64,000 bases of DNA from Flagellimonas profundi. GTDB lineage: Bacteria; Bacteroidota; Bacteroidia; Flavobacteriales; Flavobacteriaceae. Positions 17,670-26,811 of the stretch are shown here, piece after piece. The notes under the pieces were generated by a model. That model did not search any database and was not told where the DNA came from. It worked only from the letters and a program-made list of their open reading frames with translations. The translations under genes were made by a program, and so were the position numbers. The DNA lies in contig NZ_JAFLNM010000001.1 of the NCBI RefSeq assembly GCF_017313275.1, positions 930,001 through 994,000 of the forward strand, read 5' to 3'. Positions within the stretch are counted from its first letter, which is position 1. Each line of letters starts with the position of its first letter.

Positions 17670-17993
17670 TTAGGATATGAATGTGAACCATTTTTGAAAG
17701 TATTTGCCCAAAACAGGTAATGGCTTGGTCGTTTCATTAAGAACTTGTAAAAAGCCAAAAACCCATATAATCAGATAAAAGATATAGATGGGTAAAGACA
17801 AATACACATAACCGGAGTAAGTAAGCAAAATGGCCAGGGCATGAAAAAGTACATGAATCCCAAAAGCCTGCCGAATATGGAACCGGGCAAAAGCATTCTT
17901 GGGTTCAATGTTCATGGTGATGGCTATTAAACAGCCAATTATGGTAATGTAAGCTACAATCGCGGTAGTTTTGCCGGGTTTGGAATCACTCAT
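17670..17993 (-). CDS. Small multi-spanning membrane protein (DUF4870/Tic20-like)
   Basis: The 107-residue protein has about three to four membrane helices (TTAIVAYITIIGCLIAITMN, HVLFHALAILLTYSG, YIFYLIIWVFGFLQVL) and the conserved patch AFARFHIRQAFGIH, like the FHAKQA-type motif of DUF4870/Tic20-like proteins. Its function is unknown. The start codon shares one base with the stop codon of the dihydroorotase homologue and the esterase follows after 9 bp, so it belongs to one translationally linked operon. Confidence 0.85.
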   Translation of the reverse strand: MSDSKPGKTTAIVAYITIIGCLIAITMNIEPKNAFARFHIRQAFGIHVLFHALAILLTYSGYVYLSLPIYIFYLIIWVFGFLQVLNETTKPLPVLGKYFQKWFTFIS

Positions 17994-19246
17994 TATAATG
18001 TACTTTGATCATTGTTGATAATTCCGTAAACCTTTCCTTTTAAGGCAGCGCCTACGAACATGCTGTTTTTTGATGTCGACAGGATATCTTTTGTATCAAA
18101 AATATACTCCCCCTCAGGATTGAAAAGGGTAAGACAGGCTTCAGCACCTTCTTCCAGCTTTGGAACTTCTATATGATATCGTTCTCGACCCTTGGTCAAT
18201 ATGTCGATGGTTTCTTCAAGCTCAAAAATGGTATTCAAACTTCCGAAGGTAGATTCCAGTCCAAGGCTACCGCTTTTTGCATTATCGAACTCCACACGTT
18301 TATGCTCAATATCCATTGGTATGTGGTCCGAGGTCACAAAATCAATGGTTCCGTTTTTTACCCCTTTGATCAAGGCTTTGCAATCTGCACCGGTCCGTAG
18401 AGGGGGGGATACCTTAAAGTGAGTGTCAAAACCTATCAAGTTCTCGTCCGAAAAGAAGAGATTATGTACCGCAACACTACAGGTCACATCCAAGCCCTTT
18501 TTCTTGGCCTCGGCTATCAGTTTTACCGAGCCTGCCGAGGAAATTGTAGGTATATGGAGTTTTCCTCCCGTATATTCCAATACGAACAAATCCCTTACAA
18601 TCTGAAGTTCTTCGGCCAGAGCAGGGATTCCTTTAAGTCCCAGTTTTGTGGATATTTCGCCTTCGTGGGCGACACCTTTTCCTTTGATATCGCCATCCTG
18701 GGGAAAGGAATACACCAATCCATCAAAATTTTGGGCATACAACAGTGCTATTTTGAGCAGATTGGGATTGGAAATCTGCTTTTTGAAATCGTAAAAAGCA
18801 ACAGCACCTGCATTTTTCATATCAAAAAGTTCGGCAAGCGCTTCCCCATCCGAATTTGTGGTCAATGTACCAATAGGATGCACCTTGGTGGCTTTTCCAT
18901 GTCCGCGTTCCTTTAAAAACACGATATCTGAGCTGGTATCGGGAACGGGATGGGTGTTCGGGTTGAGCACAATATTGGTAAAACCGCTTTTGCCCGCTGT
19001 AAAAAGTCCATTGGCTATGGTCTCGCGTTCTTCAAATCCTGGTTCGCCAAAACTTACACTGCTATCAAACCATCCCAATGAAACGTGCAGGTTCTCTTTT
19101 TCCACCACCTTTATATTGGTGGGAGCTTCCACAGAGACGCCAATCTTTTCTATTATCCCTTTTTTGATAAGGATATCACGTTTTTTCAAGTGAAGTTCCT
19201 TGTTCCCAGGGCATACAATTTTTGCAGACTTCAGCAGAATGTTCAT
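17993..19246 (-). CDS. Dihydroorotase homologue without metal-binding residues (probably inactive)
   Basis: The 417-residue protein keeps the amidohydrolase layout of type I dihydroorotase, which makes dihydroorotate in pyrimidine synthesis. However, the metal site is gone. The usual DxHxH reads DSSVS (residues 61-65); the next histidine (normally in VHCED) is replaced in YSFPQD (179-184); the histidine of HICHVST is a threonine in HIPTISS (231-237). Only the aspartate of TDHAPH remains, in SDHIPM (306-311). Such degenerate homologues (PyrC' of Pseudomonas and Saccharophagus-type complexes) act as structural partners of aspartate transcarbamoylase; that role is inference here. It overlaps the upstream BatA-domain gene by 4 bp and the downstream membrane protein by 1 bp. 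Confidence 0.9.
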   Translation of the reverse strand: MNILLKSAKIVCPGNKELHLKKRDILIKKGIIEKIGVSVEAPTNIKVVEKENLHVSLGWFDSSVSFGEPGFEERETIANGLFTAGKSGFTNIVLNPNTHPVPDTSSDIVFLKERGHGKATKVHPIGTLTTNSDGEALAELFDMKNAGAVAFYDFKKQISNPNLLKIALLYAQNFDGLVYSFPQDGDIKGKGVAHEGEISTKLGLKGIPALAEELQIVRDLFVLEYTGGKLHIPTISSAGSVKLIAEAKKKGLDVTCSVAVHNLFFSDENLIGFDTHFKVSPPLRTGADCKALIKGVKNGTIDFVTSDHIPMDIEHKRVEFDNAKSGSLGLESTFGSLNTIFELEETIDILTKGRERYHIEVPKLEEGAEACLTLFNPEGEYIFDTKDILSTSKNSMFVGAALKGKVYGIINNDQSTL

Positions 19247-21165
19247 GTAACAAATTTTTGAATGAATACCTCAATAAGCGCCAGAAGCAACGCTAAAATA
19301 ACAAACCATTTCCAATATGCGGTAATGTTGCTTTCCGCTTCCAAATACTCGAACAGGGCAGGAATGGAATCCATGGTGTTTATATTTTCCAATGTAGCCA
19401 GATCCAAATATTTTAGCTGACTTTCACTTCTCGGATAGTTGAAACTTATATTTTGTAAAGTTTTATTGTTCTGTACAATCGAGTAAATCCCGTCTTCCGC
19501 AGGGTTCTGGTCAAAAGTAAGTCGTACTCGATTGCGAAAAATCTGCTGGAGCGGAATAAACTCATATCCTTCCTTGGAAACTTTTAAAATATTCTCTGTA
19601 CCGATTTCGGCAGAAACATCCACTGTGTTGATGTTGCCAAGGGTTTGATAAGTTTTTGATACCCGCAAACTTGATTGTGCCATATTATAAAAGGTAGGCA
19701 CAATCAATGGGGAGTTGATGAAATTTGAATTTTCCAATTCCAAAGGGACCGTAAATACATACAATCCATCATCGCCGACCAAAAAGGCGTCACCACCATC
19801 CATGGACAATGCCATGGGAAGACTCGTCTGGATTCCAAAATGCTCTTTAACGGATGGGTATTGAAAATTTGTTACTTCCTTTTCAAAAACATTACGATAC
19901 AAGGGATGATCAAAGCTTATGGTGGTCAATTGTTGATCTACAACAACTTTTTCTGAAAATTGAGTGGACGATAAGCTGGATAACAAGCTATTGTACGATG
20001 AAATATCGGAGTTGGTGGCGGGAACAACGATCAAGGTTCCCCCTTCATTTTTAAATGAACGTAGCGTATTCTGAAGACTACTTGGAATTGCTTTCAGATT
20101 ATCCAAGATCACCACATTTTGATTGTCCAAATTACTATAGTCCAGCTGGTTTAATCGATATTTTTGAAAATCGAACTCATCACCTCGGAAAAGACGGTTT
20201 ACATAATCACCATCCGATTCGCTAATGGCCAGTACATTGATTTTTTCTTTGGAATTGATGTTAAAGTAAAAACGATTGTCGTACCCCAATGCATTATCAA
20301 TAATGCTCAAACGTCCGTTCAATGCTTTATTGGCAGGAATGGTAAATTCGACTTCCGCATCTCCATCCGACTTAAATTTTGCTGCTGTTTTGGCAATCAG
20401 TTCTGTATTATTATAAAGTGAAATGGGCAAGGCCTCATCTTCATTGCCGCCGGAAAGGAATACATGGAGCGTAGCCTGATCGTTGACATTTTCATCCACA
20501 TGAACAGAATCGATGGAGATATTCTGATTTTCCTGAGATTGCATTGGAACAAAATATGTTGACAAAGTAGTGTCTATATCGGTGTTTCCTGATGATATCC
20601 TTTCTTGAAAATCTGATACCACAATCAGATTTTTGACCGTACCCTTGTTTTGGGAAAACATGCTTTTAGCCTTTAGGCTAATTTCGTTGAGATTCAACTG
20701 TTTGTAGGAGTAGGGGAGCGCTAACAATGAGTTTTGGATATCCGACACTCGAACATTGCTAAATGTTTTTTCGTTGGTAAACAGACTGAATACGGATTCC
20801 CCATCAATATTCTTGATCAAGTCCTGGACCGCTTTCTCCAAAAGTGAAATGCCATTGTTCTTGGCCTGCATACTAAAGGAATCGTCCAAATAAACTACGG
20901 TCTCTTTTTCTTGTAGGGCCGTGTTCGCCGAGGTGAAAGGTTGGGCAAAAGCAATGATAATGGCAGCTAATAACAACAAACGGGTGAACAATAGCAACCA
21001 TTTTTTAAGGGTGTTGCTTTTTCTGGACTCCGAGACCACCTTTTGTAGCATGGCCACATTGGTAAACGGTGTTTTCGTAAAGCGCCGTAATTGAAATAAA
21101 TGAATTAAAATGGGTATGACTAGAAGAAAAAGTGCCCAAAGAATTTCTGGATGTTTAAACTGCAT
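19243..21165 (-). CDS. BatA-domain/vWA membrane protein
   Basis: The protein (640 residues from this start) begins MQFKHPEILWALFLLVIPIL, the BatA N-terminal membrane domain, with a second helix LLLFTRLLLLAAIIIAFAQPF. A von Willebrand A-like domain follows with metal-ion site DDSFS (DxSxS) in VVYLDDSFSMQ. A long periplasmic region and a C-terminal helix (WKWFVILALLLALIEVFI) complete it. Bat-type proteins are linked to envelope stress and aerotolerance in Bacteroidetes, but their reaction is unknown. I chose the start at 21165 because it gives the conserved family N-terminus; an in-frame ATG at 21195 adds ten residues. The stop overlaps the next start as ATGA, indicating translational coupling. 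Confidence 0.9.
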   Translation of the reverse strand: MQFKHPEILWALFLLVIPILIHLFQLRRFTKTPFTNVAMLQKVVSESRKSNTLKKWLLLFTRLLLLAAIIIAFAQPFTSANTALQEKETVVYLDDSFSMQAKNNGISLLEKAVQDLIKNIDGESVFSLFTNEKTFSNVRVSDIQNSLLALPYSYKQLNLNEISLKAKSMFSQNKGTVKNLIVVSDFQERISSGNTDIDTTLSTYFVPMQSQENQNISIDSVHVDENVNDQATLHVFLSGGNEDEALPISLYNNTELIAKTAAKFKSDGDAEVEFTIPANKALNGRLSIIDNALGYDNRFYFNINSKEKINVLAISESDGDYVNRLFRGDEFDFQKYRLNQLDYSNLDNQNVVILDNLKAIPSSLQNTLRSFKNEGGTLIVVPATNSDISSYNSLLSSLSSTQFSEKVVVDQQLTTISFDHPLYRNVFEKEVTNFQYPSVKEHFGIQTSLPMALSMDGGDAFLVGDDGLYVFTVPLELENSNFINSPLIVPTFYNMAQSSLRVSKTYQTLGNINTVDVSAEIGTENILKVSKEGYEFIPLQQIFRNRVRLTFDQNPAEDGIYSIVQNNKTLQNISFNYPRSESQLKYLDLATLENINTMDSIPALFEYLEAESNITAYWKWFVILALLLALIEVFIQKFVT

Positions 21166-21257
21166 TCCCAACATTGCTTGATCAAAGATAGGCATTAAAA
21201 CATTCTGATTTCAAACTTCATTTACCAATGATCAATCAACAATCTAGAATCTATTGC

Positions 21258-21712
21258 AATTTCGAACGCTCCGATGACCATCGGGACTCAGAAATCCAGA
21301 TGCTTCAGTCGTTATGCTCCTTCAAAATGGCAGGTGGAGAATAAATGAGGAGTTACGGTTTGTCATTCTGAGCAAAGCGAAGAATCTTTTTGACATGAGT
21401 TTCACAAACACCTCAACTATGGTCGATTGTCATTTCGAGCGCAGTCGATAAATCTGGATGCTTCAATCGCTATGCTCCTTCAAAATGGCAGGTGGAGAAT
21501 AAATGAGGAGTTACGGTTTGTCATTCTGAGCAAAGAGAAGAATCTTTTTGACATGAGTTTCACAAACACCTCAACTATGGTCGATTGTCATTTCGAGCGC
21601 AGTCGAGAAATCTGGATGCTTCAATTGCTATGCTCCTTCAGAATTTCAGGTTGAAAATAAGTAAGGAGATACGGTTTGTCATTCTGAGCGAAGCGAAGAA
21701 TCCCTTTTCTAA
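21258..21712. repeat. Three tandem copies of a 158-bp intergenic repeat
   Basis: The block beginning tgctccttca recurs at 21315, 21473 and 21631, a 158-bp period. Each unit contains two short phrases common in Flavobacteriaceae spacers: gtcattctgagcaaagcgaa and ttgtcatttcgagcgcagtc. The first copy is degenerate on its left side. No protein is encoded; start/stop signals do not fit any gene. Confidence 0.85.
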
Positions 21713-21725
21713 AAAAAATCAATGT

Positions 21726-22733
21726 CTAACAAAAAAAGAAGTAATCCTGCATTGGGGATTGACCCAGTTCGGAAAAATAACTTCGGATTTCTTGTTGTGC
21801 ATCCTCATTGGCCACAGTAATGATACTCTGTGGATTTTTCAAATCCTGTAAAGCCTCAAAATGAACCAGTACTTTTCCATAGATTTTTTTACCGATTTTA
21901 TTCGGATTGTCGCATAACCAAACAAAATCCAAACCTTTCTTTTTTAATCCTTTTGCAATCTTTTTTCCTTTAAATCCAGCACCCCAGACCACTAATGGTC
22001 GTTGGATATCGTGATCTAGTTTTAAAAAATAATGGAGCTTGATGTCCAAAAAATAATTTTGGGCATAGTGCTCGTGGGTTCTGGAAGTACGGGTATCGTA
22101 GTCGCGCCAAAGGTGAAGCACTTGATGGCAAGGAATAATTTTAAGTGCATGTTCGTAAAATCGAAATGTGAGGTCGTAATCTTCAGGATAGCGGTGGGGC
22201 TCAAAACCATTACATTTTTCAAAATCTTCACGGTGGGCCATCCAGCAAGGGGAAGGAATAACGCACTCTTTGTAAATCTCATCAAAGTTGTTTCCTTCAG
22301 CTGTCAATTGGTTCAACCATTGTTCATAGCGCTCATAACCATTACTAATGCCCCGATGTGAAAAATATTTTACCTTTCCTACAGCAACATGACCAATTCC
22401 ATTTTCTTTTAACGAATTTATCATGACCTCCAAACGGTTCGGTTTCATGATATCGTCCGAATCCATCCGTGTTACAAATTGACCATGACTTTCGGCGTAG
22501 CCAGTTTGAAGCGCTGGAATTATTCCGGTCCCCTTGTTTTGAAAAACTTTGATGCGCTCATCTTTTTTGGAGTAGGAGGAGAGGAGTTCAAAGCTTTTAT
22601 CGGTAGAATGGTCGTTTACTGCCAAAACTTCCCAATCGTTGTAGGTTTGGTTCACAATGGAATCTAAACATTCGGGTAGATAATGAGCAGTGTTTTTAAA
22701 GGGAATAATGATGCTGATCTTACCATTTTGCAT
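21726..22733 (-). CDS. Glycosyltransferase family 2
   Basis: The 335-residue cytosolic protein begins with the GT-A fold of family 2: SIIIPFKNTAHYLPECLDSI, the nucleotide-binding turn AVNDHSTDKS and the metal-binding DSDD in FVTRMDSDDIM (about residue 93). It transfers a sugar from a nucleotide donor to a glycan acceptor; neither can be named. The last ~90 residues (LVVWGAGFKGKKIAKGLKKKGLDFVWLCDN) look like a separate small Rossmann-type unit, as seen in some family-2 enzymes with a C-terminal nucleotide-binding domain. The gene ends in the repeat-rich spacer and is followed upstream by an unknown 149-residue protein. Confidence 0.9.
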   Translation of the reverse strand: MQNGKISIIIPFKNTAHYLPECLDSIVNQTYNDWEVLAVNDHSTDKSFELLSSYSKKDERIKVFQNKGTGIIPALQTGYAESHGQFVTRMDSDDIMKPNRLEVMINSLKENGIGHVAVGKVKYFSHRGISNGYERYEQWLNQLTAEGNNFDEIYKECVIPSPCWMAHREDFEKCNGFEPHRYPEDYDLTFRFYEHALKIIPCHQVLHLWRDYDTRTSRTHEHYAQNYFLDIKLHYFLKLDHDIQRPLVVWGAGFKGKKIAKGLKKKGLDFVWLCDNPNKIGKKIYGKVLVHFEALQDLKNPQSIITVANEDAQQEIRSYFSELGQSPMQDYFFFC

Positions 22734-22764
22734 GCTGCAATGTAACTAAATCTTGACAAGCAGT

Positions 22765-23214
22765 TTAATCGAAGGGAAGCAAGTCCGGTTCCAAATAAGC
22801 TGTTTTTGCTTTTGGGTTTGCAAGGACACTTCTTCCATAATGTTGGTAAAGCAATTCTTTAAATGAGGTAATAAGACGTGGATACTCAGTAACAAATTCA
22901 TCAAATGTGGTTGCATTTGATTTTTGTCTGAAATGATGCACCACTTTTACGGCAGCCACTGTCAGCGTAGTGTGGTACTTGGTACCATCGCCATGGAGCA
23001 GGTCAAAATTTTTGATGGCCTCGCAGGTTTTGGAAATAGCGGTTTCCTCATCGAACATTTCAAGATAAATCCAAGCCAATCGAATATGTGCTTCATGAGT
23101 GAAGAGGTTCGGGGGAAAACCCCCATTTTCAAAGGCTTCTATAAATCCCTTATCCGTGAATTGTGAATGATGATAGGGACGTTGCATTTCCATATTAGGT
23201 CTGGTACAGGCCAT
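22765..23214 (-). CDS. Conserved protein of unknown function (149 aa)
   Basis: A soluble, mostly helical protein without signal peptide. The block LFTHEAHIRLAWIYLEMFDEETA and the segment GDGTKYHTTLTVAAVKVVHHF stand out: several histidines in helices could form a metal or heme site, but this is inference and there is no HExxH motif. The gene lies 10 bp after the sterol-desaturase-like enzyme and 31 bp before the glycosyltransferase, so all three may share a transcript. I recognise no named family. Confidence 0.82.
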   Translation of the reverse strand: MACTRPNMEMQRPYHHSQFTDKGFIEAFENGGFPPNLFTHEAHIRLAWIYLEMFDEETAISKTCEAIKNFDLLHGDGTKYHTTLTVAAVKVVHHFRQKSNATTFDEFVTEYPRLITSFKELLYQHYGRSVLANPKAKTAYLEPDLLPFD

Positions 23215-23224
23215 TGTATATTAG

Positions 23225-23998
23225 TTATCTATTTTTATTGATATCCTTAAAAGTCAACATATCCCATACCCTAGTTGAGGCTCCATTGTAAAATCCGGTT
23301 TCATGCTCGTACCTTTTAGGGTTATTGAACGTTCCGAAAATAATATCGAAAAGTGATATATCGGAATAATTATAGGCATGAATTCCTTTGGCATGGTGAA
23401 CCGTATGGGCTTCGGGGCGCTGCACAATATAACCTATCCAAGTGGGGGTACTTATGTTGGCATGTTGAAATATAGCTAAAAAAGTGGTGATCAATATAAA
23501 AAGCGTAGCGGCTTGGGCAGTAAAACCGGCAACGACGACCAAACAAAGGCTTCCCAATAAGCTGAAACCAATCATATCCATGGGACTAAAATAAAAAGCT
23601 CCGTAGCTATCCATACGCTCCGCACTGTGATGCATTTGATGGAAAATTTTCCAGAGCGTATCGTTTTTATGCATGGCATAATGCCAAAGATACAGCCCAA
23701 ACTCATAGATCATAAGTGCAACAAAAGCCCCTCCAAAAGTACCTAATGACGTAAGGTCAAATATTTGATAGTCCACTAAATAGGTATCCCATATTAAAGG
23801 AAAATAGGTGGATAAATAGAAAAATATGGCGAAGGAGGTGAGTCCTCTTAATTTCCAATTTTTAATTTCAGGAAGTTCCCTTGCAGGAAAAAGACCTTCC
23901 CAAAGCATTAAGACCGCATACATGCCCAAAATTACCAGTGAAACGGGATCTATTAATACATCCCAAGGGTTCGGTAAGTTTTTTAAAATTTCTAGCAT
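23225..23998 (-). CDS. Sterol desaturase/fatty acid hydroxylase family membrane enzyme
   Basis: The 257-residue membrane protein has about four helices and the di-iron histidine clusters of the family: HYAMH (about 103-107), HQMHH (about 118-122) and HTVHH further on, the HxxxH, HxxHH, HxxHH series. Members hydroxylate or desaturate lipids using oxygen and an electron donor; the lipid is unknown. A second family member lies at 50281-51243, so the organism has at least two. The gene is first in a possible three-gene unit with the 149-residue protein and the glycosyltransferase. Confidence 0.93.
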   Translation of the reverse strand: MLEILKNLPNPWDVLIDPVSLVILGMYAVLMLWEGLFPARELPEIKNWKLRGLTSFAIFFYLSTYFPLIWDTYLVDYQIFDLTSLGTFGGAFVALMIYEFGLYLWHYAMHKNDTLWKIFHQMHHSAERMDSYGAFYFSPMDMIGFSLLGSLCLVVVAGFTAQAATLFILITTFLAIFQHANISTPTWIGYIVQRPEAHTVHHAKGIHAYNYSDISLFDIIFGTFNNPKRYEHETGFYNGASTRVWDMLTFKDINKNR

Positions 23999-24076
23999 TT
24001 GTCCGTTGTTTTTTGGATTGCTTACCCTTTATGCGGAAGTTTTTACCTTACATTGTAAGTTGGGACTAAAATTTAT

Positions 24077-25858
24077 TTAAACCGTCCATTCATGAGCAAC
24101 CTCGGGTCTGTAACTACAGTAGCTTCCCGTTTTTATGGAATTTGACAAATGCTTGGCCAACTGTGGATGTGCATTTTCAATTTTTTTAATTGCATTTCGG
24201 ATGCGCCATGTCACTGCGGCCCTTGCTCTTTCTATGGATGAACCTGTTTTTCTGGTTTTATTTGATAAGCCCACGCTTTGTGATAGTTCACTAAGCAATA
24301 TATCAAGCTGTTCTTTTTCCTGCTCTGCTTTTTCATACAGACCCATTTCTTCAGCGTCACTGATTGCAATTTGCTTTTCAAGAATTTTTTGTTTGTACGA
24401 AGATTTTGCTTTGTCGTCGATTATTTGGGAACCGCCATCCAATAATACCGCCCCCATAAGATCCATACAGTAAAAATCTTCCTCTGGTTGTTGCAATAAT
24501 TTAGCAATGTCATGCAAACCCTTGGAGTCTTTTATGGTAATGGTCTCATCGTTATATTGTAATTCCCAAAAATCTCCTTGATTTGCAAAAGCACCTTTGG
24601 GGGGTGAGCTGGAATTTATGGCAGCAAGTCTGGTTTTCCCGATATCTTTTCCTAAAATAAAATTCCAAAATGGCTCCAAGTTGGATTTGTTCTTATTTGG
24701 ATTTACTACTTTTTGCCATTCCACCGCCTCTAAATTGGTAGGTTCTTTCCCTTTGTTGATATTTTGCTTGAAAATAGCTAAGTATTTTTCCCAATATTTA
24801 TGCATGCTATCGTATTCACCTAAATGGTAACAGGTGGCCGCGAGATATGCCGTAAAATCAATCCAAATGGCCAAATTGGAAACCTTTTCACCAATTTCCA
24901 AGGCTTTGTTATAGGCTCCTTTTTCAAAATAGACAAGTAATCCTGATATCAAATAAGCTTCGGGCTGTAATGGATTTAAATTTCTGGCTTTATCATATAA
25001 TTGTTCTGCTTCTTCCAAATATCCCAACCATACAAAACAGTTAGAAACCAAAATTAGGTTATCGGCATCACTTGGATTCATCCGTAGCGATTTTCGCAAC
25101 AAGTGTTCGGATTTTTTGTAATCGCCCAAATAAAGATAGGTGCGTCCCAGGACTGAAAGAGAAACATAATCGTTTTCATCCAATTCAATAGCTTTAAGGG
25201 CATTATCGTGTGCTCCTTTTTGACTGAGTTCCCAACGGTCCCACAGCTGGCAGCTCCACTCATTAAAATAAGTTAGTGAAATGCCAGTATAAGCCCTTGC
25301 AAAAGAAGGATTGATTTTAAGGGCAGACTCAAAGTATTCACGTGCTTTTAGATCACTTTCAATGGTTCCTTTTTTCACTTCGTCCATTCCCATGAGCCAA
25401 TTTTCATAAGCTGCGCGTTCCACGGACTCCTTTTTATAGGAATAGGAGAGAAGATCGTGCTGAATTTGTTTTGAGAGTACGCTTACTATTTGTTGGGTTA
25501 TCGTATCCTGCGTATTCAGAATGGTATCCAAGGTCTCATCATGGTTTCCTGCAAAAACTACTTTATTGTCCTTGGTACGTATTAACTTAACACTGATTCT
25601 AAAACCGGTCTCCGTAGATCTAAAACTTCCGGTAATAAGATAATCGGCCCCCAATCGAGAAATGGATTCGGAATCATAAATGTCCTTGATGCCCAGACTT
25701 GAGTACTGGGAAATGACAGATAAACCAATGAATTTTGAAAAACTTACAATAAGGTCGTCCGTAAACCCTCTAATTATTGGGCTGATATTTTCCGTTTGCC
25801 CAATAATTTGAAAGGGTAAAACTGCAATTGTAATTTCCCTATTGTCAATAAGTTCCAC
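24077..25858 (-). CDS. TolB-like/TPR protein with a C-terminal domain found in regulators
   Basis: The 593-residue protein has a TolB-like N-terminal domain (about 1-150: ITIAVLPFQIIGQ, GFTDDLIVSFSKF, GADYLITGSFR), as fused to adenylate cyclase or transcription domains elsewhere, then about five TPR repeats (about 165-350: ALKINPSFARAYTGISLTYF, KSLRMNPSDADNLILVSNCF). The last ~170 residues contain WELQYNDETITIKDSKGLHDIAKLL and RARAAVTWRIRNAIKKIENAHPQLA...TGSYCSY. I have seen this pattern at the end of actinobacterial and cyanobacterial ATPase/TPR regulators; its role is unknown. No cyclase, kinase or signal peptide is present. It is transcribed alone. Confidence 0.85.
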   Translation of the reverse strand: MELIDNREITIAVLPFQIIGQTENISPIIRGFTDDLIVSFSKFIGLSVISQYSSLGIKDIYDSESISRLGADYLITGSFRSTETGFRISVKLIRTKDNKVVFAGNHDETLDTILNTQDTITQQIVSVLSKQIQHDLLSYSYKKESVERAAYENWLMGMDEVKKGTIESDLKAREYFESALKINPSFARAYTGISLTYFNEWSCQLWDRWELSQKGAHDNALKAIELDENDYVSLSVLGRTYLYLGDYKKSEHLLRKSLRMNPSDADNLILVSNCFVWLGYLEEAEQLYDKARNLNPLQPEAYLISGLLVYFEKGAYNKALEIGEKVSNLAIWIDFTAYLAATCYHLGEYDSMHKYWEKYLAIFKQNINKGKEPTNLEAVEWQKVVNPNKNKSNLEPFWNFILGKDIGKTRLAAINSSSPPKGAFANQGDFWELQYNDETITIKDSKGLHDIAKLLQQPEEDFYCMDLMGAVLLDGGSQIIDDKAKSSYKQKILEKQIAISDAEEMGLYEKAEQEKEQLDILLSELSQSVGLSNKTRKTGSSIERARAAVTWRIRNAIKKIENAHPQLAKHLSNSIKTGSYCSYRPEVAHEWTV

Positions 25859-26008
25859 TTGGATTTGATTATGGGACTAATATACAAAAGATACCTATTA
25901 AGCTCAGGTTCAATGTATCAAATCGCATAATTAATGTGCATGCCGTGCAAATCGGATGTTGTCTGAATTGAGCAAGGGAGCAAAAGCTATTGTCAGGGAT
26001 TGGCTATG

Positions 26009-26701
26009 TTAATTTGCAAGGGCTTTTTCAATGGCTTCCTTGACCATTTTTTCCATAATCTCATACCCAGCTTTGGTTACATGAACCTCGTCTGTGGTAA
26101 GTTCGGATGGCAGTCCATTTCTATCGTCGGCCATTTCCGAGAAATAGTCCAAGTACATTACACCTTGGTCTTCGGTCATATCCTTGAGCATGTTATTCAG
26201 TTTTGGAATTTTGATATTTGGTTCCAAACCTGGCCTCCACGGGTAATCGTAGGCAGGAAGCACTGAACATACAATCGGCTTTATGTCATTTGATTTTGCC
26301 AGTTCTACCATGGATAACATATTATCATGGATTTGTTCCAACGTCATGGGGCCTGTATTGCCTGCAATATCGTTGGTTCCTGCCAAGATAACCACTACTT
26401 CGGGATTTAGATTAATCACATCTTGACGAAAACGTAGTAACATCTGTGGGGTGGTCTGCCCGCCAATACCGCGGTTTACATATGGATTTTCCGCAAAAAA
26501 TTCTGGATGGGTACCTATCCACATTTCTGTGATGGAATTGCCCATGAATACCACCCGGTTTTCACCATTCGCGGGAGCGGGAAGTTCTGCATTCGCATTG
26601 TTGTACTTTTCCAAATTGGGCCAATCTTGGGCATTGATTTTTGAGGCACTCGACAATCCTAAAAAAGAGAGCATGATCCAGAGTATGGTTTGTTTTTTCA
26701 C
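26009..26701 (-). CDS. SGNH/GDSL-family lipase/acylhydrolase, exported
   Basis: The 230-residue protein has a signal peptide (MKKQTILWIMLSFLGLSSASKINAQ) and the four SGNH blocks: FMGNSITEMW with the nucleophile serine (about 56), RGIGGQTTPQML (block II glycine), ILAGTNDIAG (block III asparagine) and DEVHVTKAGYEIM with the Asp/His pair (about 208-211). It removes acyl or acetyl groups in the periplasm or outside; relatives act on polysaccharide or platelet-activating-factor-like esters. The gene is a single unit facing the same way as the S10 peptidase gene, separated from it by that gene's terminator. Confidence 0.94.
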   Translation of the reverse strand: MKKQTILWIMLSFLGLSSASKINAQDWPNLEKYNNANAELPAPANGENRVVFMGNSITEMWIGTHPEFFAENPYVNRGIGGQTTPQMLLRFRQDVINLNPEVVVILAGTNDIAGNTGPMTLEQIHDNMLSMVELAKSNDIKPIVCSVLPAYDYPWRPGLEPNIKIPKLNNMLKDMTEDQGVMYLDYFSEMADDRNGLPSELTTDEVHVTKAGYEIMEKMVKEAIEKALAN

Positions 26702-26754
26702 TATAAGTAGTTTTTGCTAAAAGTATGAAATTTCAAGTAAAACCAATTCCATAA

Positions 26755-26789
26755 AAAAGCGGTAAGACTTAAAAAGTCTTACCGCTTGT
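26755..26789 (-). terminator. Terminator of the S10 carboxypeptidase gene
   Basis: A perfect 14-bp stem, AAGCGGTAAGACTT (26757-26770) with AAGTCTTACCGCTT (26774-26787), is followed on the minus strand by six T. Confidence 0.92.
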
Positions 26790-26811
26790 ATAAGCTTAAA
26801 TGTTGTTCTAA

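Noticed and set aside
21258-21712. Possible CRISPR array
   Set aside because: The units are 158 bp and repeat over their full length; there are no short direct repeats with unique spacers and no cas genes.
22765-23214. HEAH in the 149-residue protein as a zinc-protease site
   Set aside because: It is HxxH, not HExxH, and no third ligand pattern is visible.
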